Source: Desulfuromonadaceae bacterium UBA6124 (GTDB lineage: Bacteria; Desulfobacterota; Desulfuromonadia; Desulfuromonadales; Trichloromonadaceae). Taken from it: DNA of 7,413 nucleotides. The translations under genes were made by a program, and so were the position numbers. The notes under the pieces were generated by a model. That model was not told where the DNA came from. It did not search any database and saw only the letters and a program-made list of their open reading frames with translations. Where the stretch lies: contig DIVU01000003.1 of the NCBI GenBank assembly GCA_002423365.1, forward strand, positions 15,848 through 23,260, given 5' to 3'. This document shows, piece by piece, positions 1 to 6,354 of this stretch. Within the stretch, counting starts at the first letter, position 1. Each line of letters starts with the position of its first letter.

Positions 1-535
1 CCCGCGCCACCAGTTCCTTGCCGGTACCGTTTTCGCCGGTAATCAGCACCCATCCGGAGGTCGGGGCGGCAATACTGATCTGCTCTTTGAGCAGTTGGAT
101 CGCCTCGCCGTTGCCGATCATCTCGTGCTCCTTGGCGATGCGCGCCTTGAGGCTGCGGTTTTCTTCCACCAGCTGACCAGTCGTCAGGGCGTTCTGCACC
201 GAAAGCAGCAGCTTTTCCAGGGAAAGAGGTTTTTCGATAAAATCGTAGGCGCCGAGCTTGGTTGCTTTCACGGCGGTTTCAATGGTGCCGTGACCGCTCA
301 TCATGATCACCAACTGATCCGGGGTGTTATCGCGAATTTTCCGCAGGGTTTCGATCCCGTCGATGCCGGGCATCCAGATGTCAAGCAGGATCAGGTCCGG
401 CTCTTCCTCCTTGAGAACACTCAACCCCTGTTCGCCGCTCTCCGCCGATAGAGTTCGGAAGCCCTCATCCTGCAAAATACCTGTCAGGCTTTCGCAAATG
501 CTTTCCTCGTCATCAATGATCAGTATCGTTTTCAT
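1..535 (-). CDS. NtrX-like sigma54-dependent response regulator (C-terminus cut by window edge)
   Basis: Only the first 178 codons are present; the rest lies beyond base 1. The N-terminus is a receiver domain: acidic pocket D8/D9, phospho-acceptor D52 in LLDIWMPG, switch residue S80 in MMSGHG, and conserved K102 in IEKP. A helical linker (about 120-138) leads into a AAA+ sigma54-activation domain starting near residue 139, with Walker A GENGTGKE at 167-174. In this family the missing part carries the GAFTGA loop, Walker B and a Fis-type DNA-binding helix-turn-helix. GENGTGKE and the NtrY-like kinase directly upstream point to NtrX rather than NtrC or AtoC. The role would be to activate sigma54 RNA polymerase once phosphorylated. 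The ATG at 533-535 follows an AAAAAGGA ribosome site and lies 17 nt after the kinase stop, so the two genes are surely co-transcribed. The family is certain, the NtrX subtype likely, and the targets are not shown by this gene. Confidence 0.93.
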   Translation of the reverse strand, partial: MKTILIIDDEESICESLTGILQDEGFRTLSAESGEQGLSVLKEEEPDLILLDIWMPGIDGIETLRKIRDNTPDQLVIMMSGHGTIETAVKATKLGAYDFIEKPLSLEKLLLSVQNALTTGQLVEENRSLKARIAKEHEMIGNGEAIQLLKEQISIAAPTSGWVLITGENGTGKELVAR

Positions 536-552
536 GGTCGTCCTTTTTTAGT

Positions 553-2805
553 TCAAGCTGGTATGCTGTTTTCGCTCACGGGTAGCTCGACAACGAATTT
601 TGTCCCTTGTGGAGGGTTGTCCTTAACCCGGATGTAGCCATGATGGTCGGACACGATGGTTGAAACAATCGCCAGTCCGAGTCCCGAGCCGGTTTTTTTG
701 GTGGAAAAATAGGGTTCGAAGAGCCGGGGTTTGTCGTCGGGATGGATGCCGCAGCCGTTATCGATGACGGCGAAGGTGACCATCTGTAAGGAAGGGTTAT
801 AGCTGGTTTCCACGGTGATCGTGGGGGATGGGTCCTCCTGTACGGCGCTGACGGCATTTTCAAAAAGATTGATAAGAACCCGTTTGATCTGTTCGCGATC
901 GAGACTGAATGGGGGGACCTCGCGGCTGGGTTCGAAGATGAAACGGATATCCTTGTGCCCTTCCTGGTAGAGAACCAAGGTTTCGCTGATCAGTTCATTG
1001 AGATTGTTCAGAGTCGGATTGCCAGCTGGCATCCGGGCGAAGTTGGAAAATTCATTCACCAGATTTTTCAGTTCGTCCACCTGGGTCACGATCATCCGCG
1101 TACATTCGTCAAAAACCTTGTCGTCATCGCTGAAGCGGTCGAGATACCGGCGCCGCAGACGTTGCGCCGAAAGCTGAATAGGGGTCAGGGGGTTTTTGAT
1201 TTCGTGGGCGATACGCCGAGCGACTTCCCGCCAGGCAGCCATGCGTTGGGCCTTGATGATATGGGTGAGGTCGTCGAAGACCACTACCGTGCCGAGAAAT
1301 TCCTGATTTTCATCCCGCAAGGTGGTGATGTTGAAGAGAAAGGTGACCCTGTTTTCCTGCACGGGAATCGTGACCTGCTTGCGGATCGAATCCTTTCCGG
1401 AGAGTTTCAGATCTTTGAGGAACTCCTTGACCATGGGCAGATGTTCGACGCTGACCACATCCCAGAAGCTGCGACCGACGATCTGCCCTGGCTGGATTTT
1501 GAGCAGGGTTTCTGCCGATTTGTTGATGGTGCTGATGAACCCGTCCTTGTCCACGGAGATGACCCCGGCGGTGACGTTTTTTAAAACGGTTTCCATATAA
1601 CGACGGCGCTGGTCGATTTCCGCGTAGGTAGCTTGCAAATCCTGGTTAGCCTTGCGGATATCCTCCTGACCTTTGCGCAGATCGTTGGTCATCTGGTTGA
1701 AGGCCTTGACTAGGCTGCCGATCTCGTCGTCCCCCAATTGTTCGATCTGCACATTCAGATCGCCGTCGGCGACCCGGCTAGTGGCTTGAGCCAGTTCCTG
1801 AATTGGCACGGTGATGCCCTGTGCCAAGCGGAAGCCGAACCAGGTGGCGAGAAAGACGATGACCAGGGCGATAAGCAGCAGGACTGCGACATAACCCTTT
1901 TTGATCTTGTTTTTGAGGAGCTTGGTTTCCTTGTACTGTTCGTAGGAGGACGAGATCTCCTTCATCTTGTTGACCAGGGAATAGGGGACGTAGTAGTTGA
2001 CGACCACGACCGCCACGACATCCTCGGGATTCCAGTTGGATTGCACCGGCACGATACCGCGGATCAGATCGGCTTTGCCGATGGGGGTGATGCGGGTGAA
2101 CCGCTTGCCTTGGAGCCCCTCACGGATATTTTCCGAACCGGGATCGGTGAACTCGGCGGCGGGAATCTGAGGGTTGGCGGCACGGACCAGTTCCTCGTAA
2201 GTGGAGGAAAAGACCTCGACGACACCGAGGTTGTATTCCTGCTGCTTGGTTTGGATCAGCTCCTTGAGGCGCGGGAGATTCTCTTCATTAAGCAGTTTTT
2301 CCTGCCTGATGGTATTGGCAAGTTGCTCGGCATAGTAGAGGGCATTGGCCGCCGAAGTTTCGTAATAGATTTCTGCGACCTCCAGAGCCTCTTGGAGGGA
2401 GGTTTCGACCTGGGTATTGAACCAGCTTTCGATGGAGCTGGTGATGAACCCGGCGGAGACGAAAAAGAGCAGCAGGGTAGGAATCAGGGAGAGGGAAACA
2501 AAGGCCACCACCAGCTTGGAGCGGAGGCGCGCTCCGGGCACATTGCTGCGGCGGTCGAGAATCAGCTTGAAGAGGTTTCTGAAGACCAGAAAGAGAAAGA
2601 GTAGGATCAACAGAATGTTGACGTTGATCAAAGCCAGCACGAGTACCGTGTTGGAGAGGGGGAGCTTGGACGATAGATCGAGCAGTTGCGACTCGAAGTT
2701 GGAAAAAATCGCGACCAGAACGAGGAGGACGAGGATCAGCAGCCATTCGCGGCGGCGTTTGCGGTTTTCCGTCGGATCCGATTGCTGAGCGTGGTGGGTG
2801 GACAT
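553..2805 (-). CDS. NtrY-like membrane sensor histidine kinase (HAMP-PAS-HisKA-HATPase)
   Basis: This 750-residue sensor kinase should phosphorylate the response regulator encoded just downstream. Membrane segments are visible at about 21-37, 53-80, 97-122 and 304-325. An extracytoplasmic sensing region of about 180 residues lies between the third and fourth. HAMP follows (about 325-380), then a coiled-coil linker and a PAS domain (about 402-515). The dimerisation/phosphotransfer H-box is RIAHEIKNPLTP with H534. The ATP-binding domain shows the N-box around N650, G1 DNGCGI at 682-687, an F-box at 695-703 and G2 GSGLGLAI at 706-713, so the kinase looks intact. The N-terminal pair of segments followed by RSKLVVAFVSLSLIPT is typical of NtrY. 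The ATG at 2803-2805 has a GAGG ribosome site 9 nt upstream. NtrY proteins are linked to nitrogen, redox or envelope signals in different bacteria; the ligand here cannot be read from the sequence. Confidence 0.95.
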   Translation of the reverse strand: MSTHHAQQSDPTENRKRRREWLLILVLLVLVAIFSNFESQLLDLSSKLPLSNTVLVLALINVNILLILLFLFLVFRNLFKLILDRRSNVPGARLRSKLVVAFVSLSLIPTLLLFFVSAGFITSSIESWFNTQVETSLQEALEVAEIYYETSAANALYYAEQLANTIRQEKLLNEENLPRLKELIQTKQQEYNLGVVEVFSSTYEELVRAANPQIPAAEFTDPGSENIREGLQGKRFTRITPIGKADLIRGIVPVQSNWNPEDVVAVVVVNYYVPYSLVNKMKEISSSYEQYKETKLLKNKIKKGYVAVLLLIALVIVFLATWFGFRLAQGITVPIQELAQATSRVADGDLNVQIEQLGDDEIGSLVKAFNQMTNDLRKGQEDIRKANQDLQATYAEIDQRRRYMETVLKNVTAGVISVDKDGFISTINKSAETLLKIQPGQIVGRSFWDVVSVEHLPMVKEFLKDLKLSGKDSIRKQVTIPVQENRVTFLFNITTLRDENQEFLGTVVVFDDLTHIIKAQRMAAWREVARRIAHEIKNPLTPIQLSAQRLRRRYLDRFSDDDKVFDECTRMIVTQVDELKNLVNEFSNFARMPAGNPTLNNLNELISETLVLYQEGHKDIRFIFEPSREVPPFSLDREQIKRVLINLFENAVSAVQEDPSPTITVETSYNPSLQMVTFAVIDNGCGIHPDDKPRLFEPYFSTKKTGSGLGLAIVSTIVSDHHGYIRVKDNPPQGTKFVVELPVSENSIPA

Positions 2806-2830
2806 GCGGATGCCTCAAGTGAACGAATCA

Positions 2831-2995
2831 AAATTGATGGCGTCGCAAAAACTCACCAACTGCTGCGTTGCTGCAACCGGCTCGCTGCTTCGACGTACGT
2901 CAGTACGCCTCATTGCTCGCCAATTGCGCGCCTTGCATTTGGCGCTTTTTGCTTAGCCATCGAACGTGATGCTTTTTGCGAATGCATCAAGTTTG
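2831..2995. repeat. Long imperfect palindromic intergenic repeat (dispersed-repeat type)
   Basis: The outer arms are GATGGCGTCGCAAAAA (2836-2851) and TTTTTGCTTAGCCATC (2946-2961), which pair at 13 of 16 positions. Near the midpoint is a small perfect hairpin, CGTAC-GTCA-GTACG (2894-2907). A second hairpin, TGATGC/GCATCA (2967-2972 with 2984-2989, loop 11), is attached on the lpxC side. The nonamer GCTTTTTGC occurs twice in the same orientation (2944-2952 and 2971-2979). There is no transposase and no believable ORF. From memory, the wording (GTACGTCGAAGC, GCAGCAGTTGGTGAG, TTTTTGCGAC read on the minus strand) resembles non-coding repeats scattered through Desulfuromonadales genomes. That family link is recollection, not a search result. 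The exact outer limits are uncertain, since only one copy is in view. Confidence 0.7.
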
Positions 2996-2997
2996 CA

Positions 2998-3027
2998 ATA
3001 CTAGAATAATATCAACTTCTTTGGCAA
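2998..3027 (-). promoter_or_regulatory. Possible sigma70 promoter for the sensor kinase operon
   Basis: On the minus strand a -35 TTGCCA (3022-3027) is followed after 18 bp by TAGTAT (2998-3003). The -35 matches consensus at 5 of 6 positions, the -10 at only 4 of 6. A promoter is needed here because the lpxC terminator lies immediately upstream and the kinase starts at 2805. If correct, the mRNA leader would be about 185 nt and would contain the whole palindromic repeat. The match is weak and other start sites are possible. Confidence 0.25.
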
Positions 3028-3054
3028 GGTTTCGCCGAACGGCCCCGATGCGGA

Positions 3055-3087
3055 ACAAAAAAGGCAGCCAGAGGCTGCCTTTTTTGT
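3055..3087 (-). terminator. Intrinsic terminator after lpxC, bidirectional in form
   Basis: A perfect 15-bp stem pairs 3055-3069 with 3073-3087 around a 3-nt loop. The GC core GGCAGCC/GGCTGCC is flanked by A6 on one side and T6 on the other. On the minus strand it lies 17 nt beyond the lpxC stop codon (3105-3107), with a U-run directly after the GC core. The symmetry means it could also stop transcription coming from the plus strand. It separates lpxC from the sensor kinase operon. Confidence 0.92.
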
Positions 3088-3104
3088 CTGTTCGCCGGAA
3101 GGGA

Positions 3105-4034
3105 TCAGGCTTCGGAAAGGGCCAGCCCGGCGGCAAGCGCGGGGGGCGCTGCCAGCAACGCTTCCTGCAAGTCTTTTTCCGTGAATTCCACCAGATGCCA
3201 GGCGTCGGGGGTCGCGAGGATCTTCTCGATCATCTTGTGATTGATGTCATGTCCCGACTTGAAGGTTTTGAAATGGCCCAGAACCGGGAACCCGGCCAGG
3301 CTGAAATCGCCAATGGCATCGAGGATCTTGTGGCGGACGAATTCGTCCTGAAAACGCAGGCCTTCGGGGTTGAGAACCCCCTCATCGCCGATGACCACGG
3401 CGTTTTCCAGGGAGCCGCCCTGGGCCAGGCCATTGGCCTTGAGATATTCCACTTCCTTGAGGAAACCGAAAGTCCGGGCCGCGGCCACTTCCCGTCGGAA
3501 GAAGTCGGGAGTCACTTTCACCGAGCGATGTTGCAAGCCGATCGCCGGGTGATCGAAGGCGATGTCGGCGGTGATACGGAAGAAGCGGGAAGGAATGACC
3601 GTTACCCGTTTTTCCCCGTCGATGACCGTGAGTGGCTTGCGCATCGCGAGAAACTTGCGGCTGCGGGGAAGGGAACGCAGGCCCGCCTTACGGATCGCTT
3701 TGACGAAATAATGGGCGCTGCCGTCCATGATCGGGACTTCCGGGCCATCGATATCGATGTGCAGATTATCGATCCCCAGGGCGCAAAGTGCGGCCATCAG
3801 GTGTTCTACCGTCGAAACGGTCAGGCCGCTCTTGCCGATGACGGTGGCCAGGCGGGTATCGACCACATTGGCGGAAATCGCTTCGATGGAAACGGTCCGC
3901 TCACCCTCGGAACGATGAAAGACAATGCCGTTGCCAGCCTCTGCGGGGCGCAGTTGCATGCGGATGGTCCGGCCCGAATGGAGGCCGACTCCGGCGATGG
4001 TGATGGCTTTGGCGATGGTGCTTTGATAGATCAT
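3105..4034 (-). CDS. lpxC: UDP-3-O-acyl-N-acetylglucosamine deacetylase LpxC
   Basis: LpxC is the zinc-dependent cytoplasmic enzyme that deacetylates UDP-3-O-acyl-GlcNAc, the committed step of lipid A synthesis. From the chosen start it has 309 residues, normal for the family (about 305). The whole fold is covered: zinc ligands H78 (in TVEHLMAAL), H235 and D239 (in HKILDAIGD), catalytic base E77, and the second catalytic histidine H262 in SGHDINHK. The landmarks ARTFGF (186-191) and SLENAVVIGDEGVLN are also present. I chose the ATG at 4032-4034 because it has a strong AAGGGAGA ribosome site and gives the typical MIYQSTI start. An in-frame GTG 30 nt upstream (4062-4064) adds ten atypical residues and would lie only about 9 nt from the predicted sigma54 start site. 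The gene follows ubiB by 199 bp and ends at an intrinsic terminator, so it is probably transcribed alone or by read-through from ubiB. Confidence 0.97.
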   Translation of the reverse strand: MIYQSTIAKAITIAGVGLHSGRTIRMQLRPAEAGNGIVFHRSEGERTVSIEAISANVVDTRLATVIGKSGLTVSTVEHLMAALCALGIDNLHIDIDGPEVPIMDGSAHYFVKAIRKAGLRSLPRSRKFLAMRKPLTVIDGEKRVTVIPSRFFRITADIAFDHPAIGLQHRSVKVTPDFFRREVAAARTFGFLKEVEYLKANGLAQGGSLENAVVIGDEGVLNPEGLRFQDEFVRHKILDAIGDFSLAGFPVLGHFKTFKSGHDINHKMIEKILATPDAWHLVEFTEKDLQEALLAAPPALAAGLALSEA

Positions 4035-4083
4035 CTGGGAATCTCCCTTGGCATACTGAATCACCTGTTGCGATTTCTTCTAA

Positions 4084-4100
4084 TGCAAGGGTCTTGCCAA
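4084..4100 (-). promoter_or_regulatory. Sigma54 (-24/-12) promoter of lpxC
   Basis: The minus strand reads TTGGCAAGACCCTTGCA. Against the sigma54 consensus YTGGCACG-N4-TTGCW it matches 12 of 13 specified positions, with one C-to-A change in the -24 box. The spacing between the -24 GG and the -12 GC is exactly 10 bp. The predicted start site is near 4073, giving a 39-nt leader that ends in the lpxC ribosome site. Sigma54 promoters need an AAA+ activator; a gene for one lies 2.5 kb downstream in this window. The match is read directly from the sequence; its use is inferred. Confidence 0.75.
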
Positions 4101-4138
4101 CCGTGGATATTTTTTAAGCTACTGAAATATCAAGGGAA

Positions 4139-4151
4139 AATATTGTTGATA
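4139..4151 (-). promoter_or_regulatory. Weak IHF-like core in the AT-rich spacer upstream of lpxC
   Basis: Between the palindrome and the sigma54 promoter lies an AT-rich stretch (about 4106-4151) that contrasts with the GC-rich surroundings. It contains TATCAACAATATT on the minus strand, which keeps the WATCAA half of the IHF consensus but misses most of the TTR half. Bending by IHF between enhancer and promoter is common at sigma54 promoters, so the position is right, but the sequence match is poor. Confidence 0.2.
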
Positions 4152-4192
4152 GCGGGCGGGGACGGAGAGGTGTTGCAGATGAACACGATCTC

Positions 4193-4220
4193 TTGTGGCG
4201 TTGTGGCCACAGTGCCACAG
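4193..4220. promoter_or_regulatory. Nested palindrome, candidate enhancer-binding-protein site for lpxC
   Basis: A perfect 10-bp palindrome TGTGGCCACA (4202-4211) sits inside a second dyad whose arms are TGTGGC (4194-4199) and GCCACA (4214-4219). The same hexamer TGTGGC therefore appears twice in each orientation within 26 bp, all centred at about 4206. This is some 133 bp upstream of the predicted sigma54 start, a usual place for an upstream activating sequence. It also lies 15 nt past the ubiB stop but lacks a U-run, so it is not a classical terminator. Which protein binds is unknown. Confidence 0.5.
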
Positions 4221-4233
4221 GATGTGGGAGGGG

Positions 4234-5925
4234 TCAGAGGCGTCCCGAGCGGAGGATGGCGATGGCCAGCCACAGGCCAAGAAAGCCGGCGATGGAGTAG
4301 CCGAGAAAGCCGAGCATGGGAAAACCGAAGAGCATAGGGCCCTTGTCGGTCTGCATGATCAGCGACGAGCCGATGATCAGGGCGGCGATGAGCATGCTGA
4401 AGGAAAGGCGGTTGCTCGATTTGTCGAGATCGGTGATGAGCTTTTCCAGCCCGCGATGTTCCAGGTCGATCTTGAATTTGTTGCGATTGACGCGATTGAT
4501 GAACTCCTTGAGATCCCGGGGGAGGTTCTTGGCCAAAGCGCCGTAGGATTGCACCACCCGGATCATTTCCTTGGAAAGATGGGTCGGAGTGACCTTGTCG
4601 CGCACCAGTTTTTCCATGAAGGGGCGTAAGTGGTCGATCATGTTGAAAGCGGGATCGAGTTGTCGGCCGATGCCCTCGATGGTGATCAGCGCCTTGCCGA
4701 GGAGCATCAGGTCGGCGGGGAATTTGATCCGGTAGACCGTGAGAATTTCGATGAATTCGGTGAGCAGGCGCCCGGCGTTGATTTCCTGCAGGGGAATTTC
4801 ATAGTAGTTGTCGATCAGTTCGGTGAGGTCGCGCTTGAGCTGCTTGTTGTCGATATCCTCGGCGATGTCGCCGGAATAGAGGAGCAGGGTGATGACGGTA
4901 TCGACCTCGCGATGCAGAATCGCCAGCAGCAGATCGACCAGCTGGTATTTGACTTCGTTGTCCAGCCGGCCGACCATGCCGTAATCGAGCATGCAGATGC
5001 TGTTGCCCGGCAGGATGAAAAAATTTCCCGGGTGGGGGTCGCCATGAAAGAGGCCGTCGACCAGCACCTGCTTGAGAAAGGCGTCGGCACCGTTACGGGC
5101 GATGGCTTTAAGATCGTAGCCTTCCTCTTGTAGCTTACGGGTGTTCGAAACCTTGATACCGTCGATGTACTCCATGGTCAGCACCCCTTCGCCGGTCAGG
5201 GGCCAATGCACCTTGGGCACATGCACGGTGTCGGAGTTGGCGAAATTGTTGGCGAAGCGGTCGATGGTATGGCCTTCGCGGGTGAAGTCCATCTCGCGGT
5301 TGATGGTACGGCGGAATTCCTTGACCACCCCGACCGGATCGTAGATGTCCGCCTGGGGGATGTGGTTTTCGATGAGATAGGCCAGCCCCAGCAGAATGTC
5401 GACATCGGTCTCGATGACCTGCTTGATCCCGGGACGACGCACCTTGATGACCACCTCGTCCCCGCTCTTCAGCCGCCCCCGGTGCACCTGGGCGATGGAG
5501 GCGGCGGCCAGGGGGATGGGGGAGAGTTCGCTGAAGAGCTCATCCGCGGGCGCACCGAGTTCCACGCGGATATAGGCCTCGATTTCCTCATAGGGGAGGG
5601 AGGGAACCTTGTCCTGCAGCTTGCCGAATTCGTCGGCATATTCCTTGGGGATGATGTCGGGACGGGTCGAGAGGATCTGGCCGAGTTTGATGAAGGTCGG
5701 GCCGAGCTCGACCATGGCCAGCCGCAACCGCTCCGGCTGGCTGAGTCGCTCGATCTCCTTGGGGGCCGTCCCCAACGTGACGATGCGGCGTCCCAGTTCG
5801 AGATAGTAGTTGAGGTTAAGCTCTTCGACAATATGCCCAAAGCCGTACTTGATGAGGATGCCAAGCACGTTGCGATAACGGCGGATGGTGCGGATATTGC
5901 GGTTGAGCCGCAGAAAAGAGAGCAT
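4234..5925 (-). CDS. ubiB: AarF/UbiB-family atypical kinase/ATPase (quinone biosynthesis accessory)
   Basis: UbiB proteins are membrane-bound members of the protein-kinase-like (ADCK) family that support isoprenoid-quinone synthesis, probably by ATP hydrolysis that helps extract lipid-like precursors from the membrane. The 563-residue length fits (E. coli UbiB is about 546). Family landmarks are intact: the KxGQ motif K80-LGQ followed by STRPD, the alanine-rich loop that replaces the glycine loop (AAASIAQ, 140-146), the ATP-site lysine K161, the catalytic loop HGDPHPGN (294-301) and metal-binding DYG (314-316). Two hydrophobic C-terminal segments (about 508-525 and 530-556) anchor it in the membrane. 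The ATG at 5923-5925 lies 9 nt after the phasin-like gene; the only purine-rich ribosome site (AGGGGGA) overlaps that gene's end and is rather far away, which suggests translational coupling. Desulfuromonadales use menaquinone, so the exact pathway step is inferred. Confidence 0.92.
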   Translation of the reverse strand: MLSFLRLNRNIRTIRRYRNVLGILIKYGFGHIVEELNLNYYLELGRRIVTLGTAPKEIERLSQPERLRLAMVELGPTFIKLGQILSTRPDIIPKEYADEFGKLQDKVPSLPYEEIEAYIRVELGAPADELFSELSPIPLAAASIAQVHRGRLKSGDEVVIKVRRPGIKQVIETDVDILLGLAYLIENHIPQADIYDPVGVVKEFRRTINREMDFTREGHTIDRFANNFANSDTVHVPKVHWPLTGEGVLTMEYIDGIKVSNTRKLQEEGYDLKAIARNGADAFLKQVLVDGLFHGDPHPGNFFILPGNSICMLDYGMVGRLDNEVKYQLVDLLLAILHREVDTVITLLLYSGDIAEDIDNKQLKRDLTELIDNYYEIPLQEINAGRLLTEFIEILTVYRIKFPADLMLLGKALITIEGIGRQLDPAFNMIDHLRPFMEKLVRDKVTPTHLSKEMIRVVQSYGALAKNLPRDLKEFINRVNRNKFKIDLEHRGLEKLITDLDKSSNRLSFSMLIAALIIGSSLIMQTDKGPMLFGFPMLGFLGYSIAGFLGLWLAIAILRSGRL

Positions 5926-5934
5926 GGGAGAGGG

Positions 5935-6240
5935 CTATTCCCCCTGGACCCGGAGCTTTTCCTCCAGATCCTTGACGCGTTGCTTGAGCGCGGCGTGTTC
6001 TTCGCCGGTGGCCACCCCGATCCGCTCACAGGCTTTTTTTACTTCCTGTAGCGCCATTTCCTCCAGCTTCTTCTGGGTATCCTTGGCCGCGCCTTGCAGC
6101 TTATCGAGCAGGGCCTTGCCCTCTTCCTCGGTGACGTTGAAGCGCTGTTTGAGATCCTGGATCAGTTCCTCTGCCTTTTTCTGGCTGAGGGAAACGGCGC
6201 CCATGCCGGCCAGCAGGGTTTTTTCGATCAGTTCAAACAT
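5935..6240 (-). CDS. Small phasin-like helical protein
   Basis: This is a 101-residue, highly charged, almost wholly helical protein. The N-terminal 20 residues (MFELIEKTLLAGMGAVSLSQ) form an amphipathic to hydrophobic helix resembling the start of PhaF/phasin-superfamily proteins, which coat polyhydroxyalkanoate granules or membranes. The middle is rich in K and E. The end (about 78-99, HAALKQRVKDLEEKLRVQ) has heptad spacing typical of a short coiled coil, so oligomerisation is likely. There is no signal peptide, catalytic motif or cysteine pair. The ribosome site AAGGAG lies 7 nt before the ATG at 6238-6240 and is the best in the operon. The gene ends 9 nt before ubiB and is surely co-expressed with it. 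No PHA synthase is in view, so a role at the membrane with UbiB or the patatin-like enzyme is as plausible as granule binding. The real function is unknown. Confidence 0.85.
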   Translation of the reverse strand: MFELIEKTLLAGMGAVSLSQKKAEELIQDLKQRFNVTEEEGKALLDKLQGAAKDTQKKLEEMALQEVKKACERIGVATGEEHAALKQRVKDLEEKLRVQGE

Positions 6241-6279
6241 GGCATTCTCCTTGGTGAATTAGGGGGGAGGTTCCGTTTC

Positions 6280-6298
6280 AGCAGCGCGAAGCGCCGCT
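6280..6298 (-). other. Short hairpin in the patatin to phasin-like gene gap
   Basis: The 114-bp gap between the patatin stop (6355) and the phasin-like start (6240) contains AGCGGCGCTTCGCGCTGCT on the minus strand. It folds into an 8-bp stem (one G-U pair) with a 3-nt loop. No U-run follows, so it is not a normal terminator; it could be an RNA-processing or stability element that raises expression of the downstream gene relative to the upstream one. No convincing promoter was seen in the gap. Confidence 0.35.
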
Positions 6299-6354
6299 CG
6301 TCAGGTCCGGCCTGTTTTCATGTTGGCCTAAAAATAACATAAATTTCAGAGGTT

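Noticed and set aside
1738..2604. 288-residue open frame on the plus strand opposite the sensor kinase
   Set aside because: The composition (rich in D, G, L, Q) is typical of the complement of a real gene. It has no start context, and the minus-strand frame encodes an intact histidine kinase.
2831..2995. Insertion sequence or CRISPR array
   Set aside because: There is no transposase, no terminal duplication that I can see, and no regularly spaced direct repeats with spacers; only one palindromic unit is present.
2686..3009. 107-residue plus-strand open frame running into the repeat
   Set aside because: It crosses from antisense kinase sequence into the palindromic repeat. Its cysteine-rich tail is the repeat translated, as happens often with such elements.
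4035..4064. Upstream GTG start for lpxC adding ten residues
   Set aside because: The added residues are not typical of LpxC, the strong ribosome site serves the ATG at 4034, and the GTG would lie almost at the predicted transcript start.
4105..4136. Sigma70 promoter for lpxC using TTGATA and an AT-rich -10
   Set aside because: No -10 hexamer near consensus falls at 16-18 bp from TTGATA; the sigma54 element just downstream is a far better match.
4193..4220. Intrinsic terminator for ubiB
   Set aside because: The dyad is near the ubiB stop, but no U-run follows on the minus strand and alternative pairings compete, so an operator-like role fits better.
2976..4337. 453-residue open frame on the plus strand
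   Set aside because: It is antisense to the whole of lpxC, which has all catalytic residues. The translation has no recognisable domain and begins within the repeat; such long open frames are expected opposite GC-rich genes.
5206..6051. 281-residue open frame on the plus strand spanning ubiB and the phasin-like gene
   Set aside because: It runs antisense across two real genes and their boundary, with no ribosome site or domain signature.
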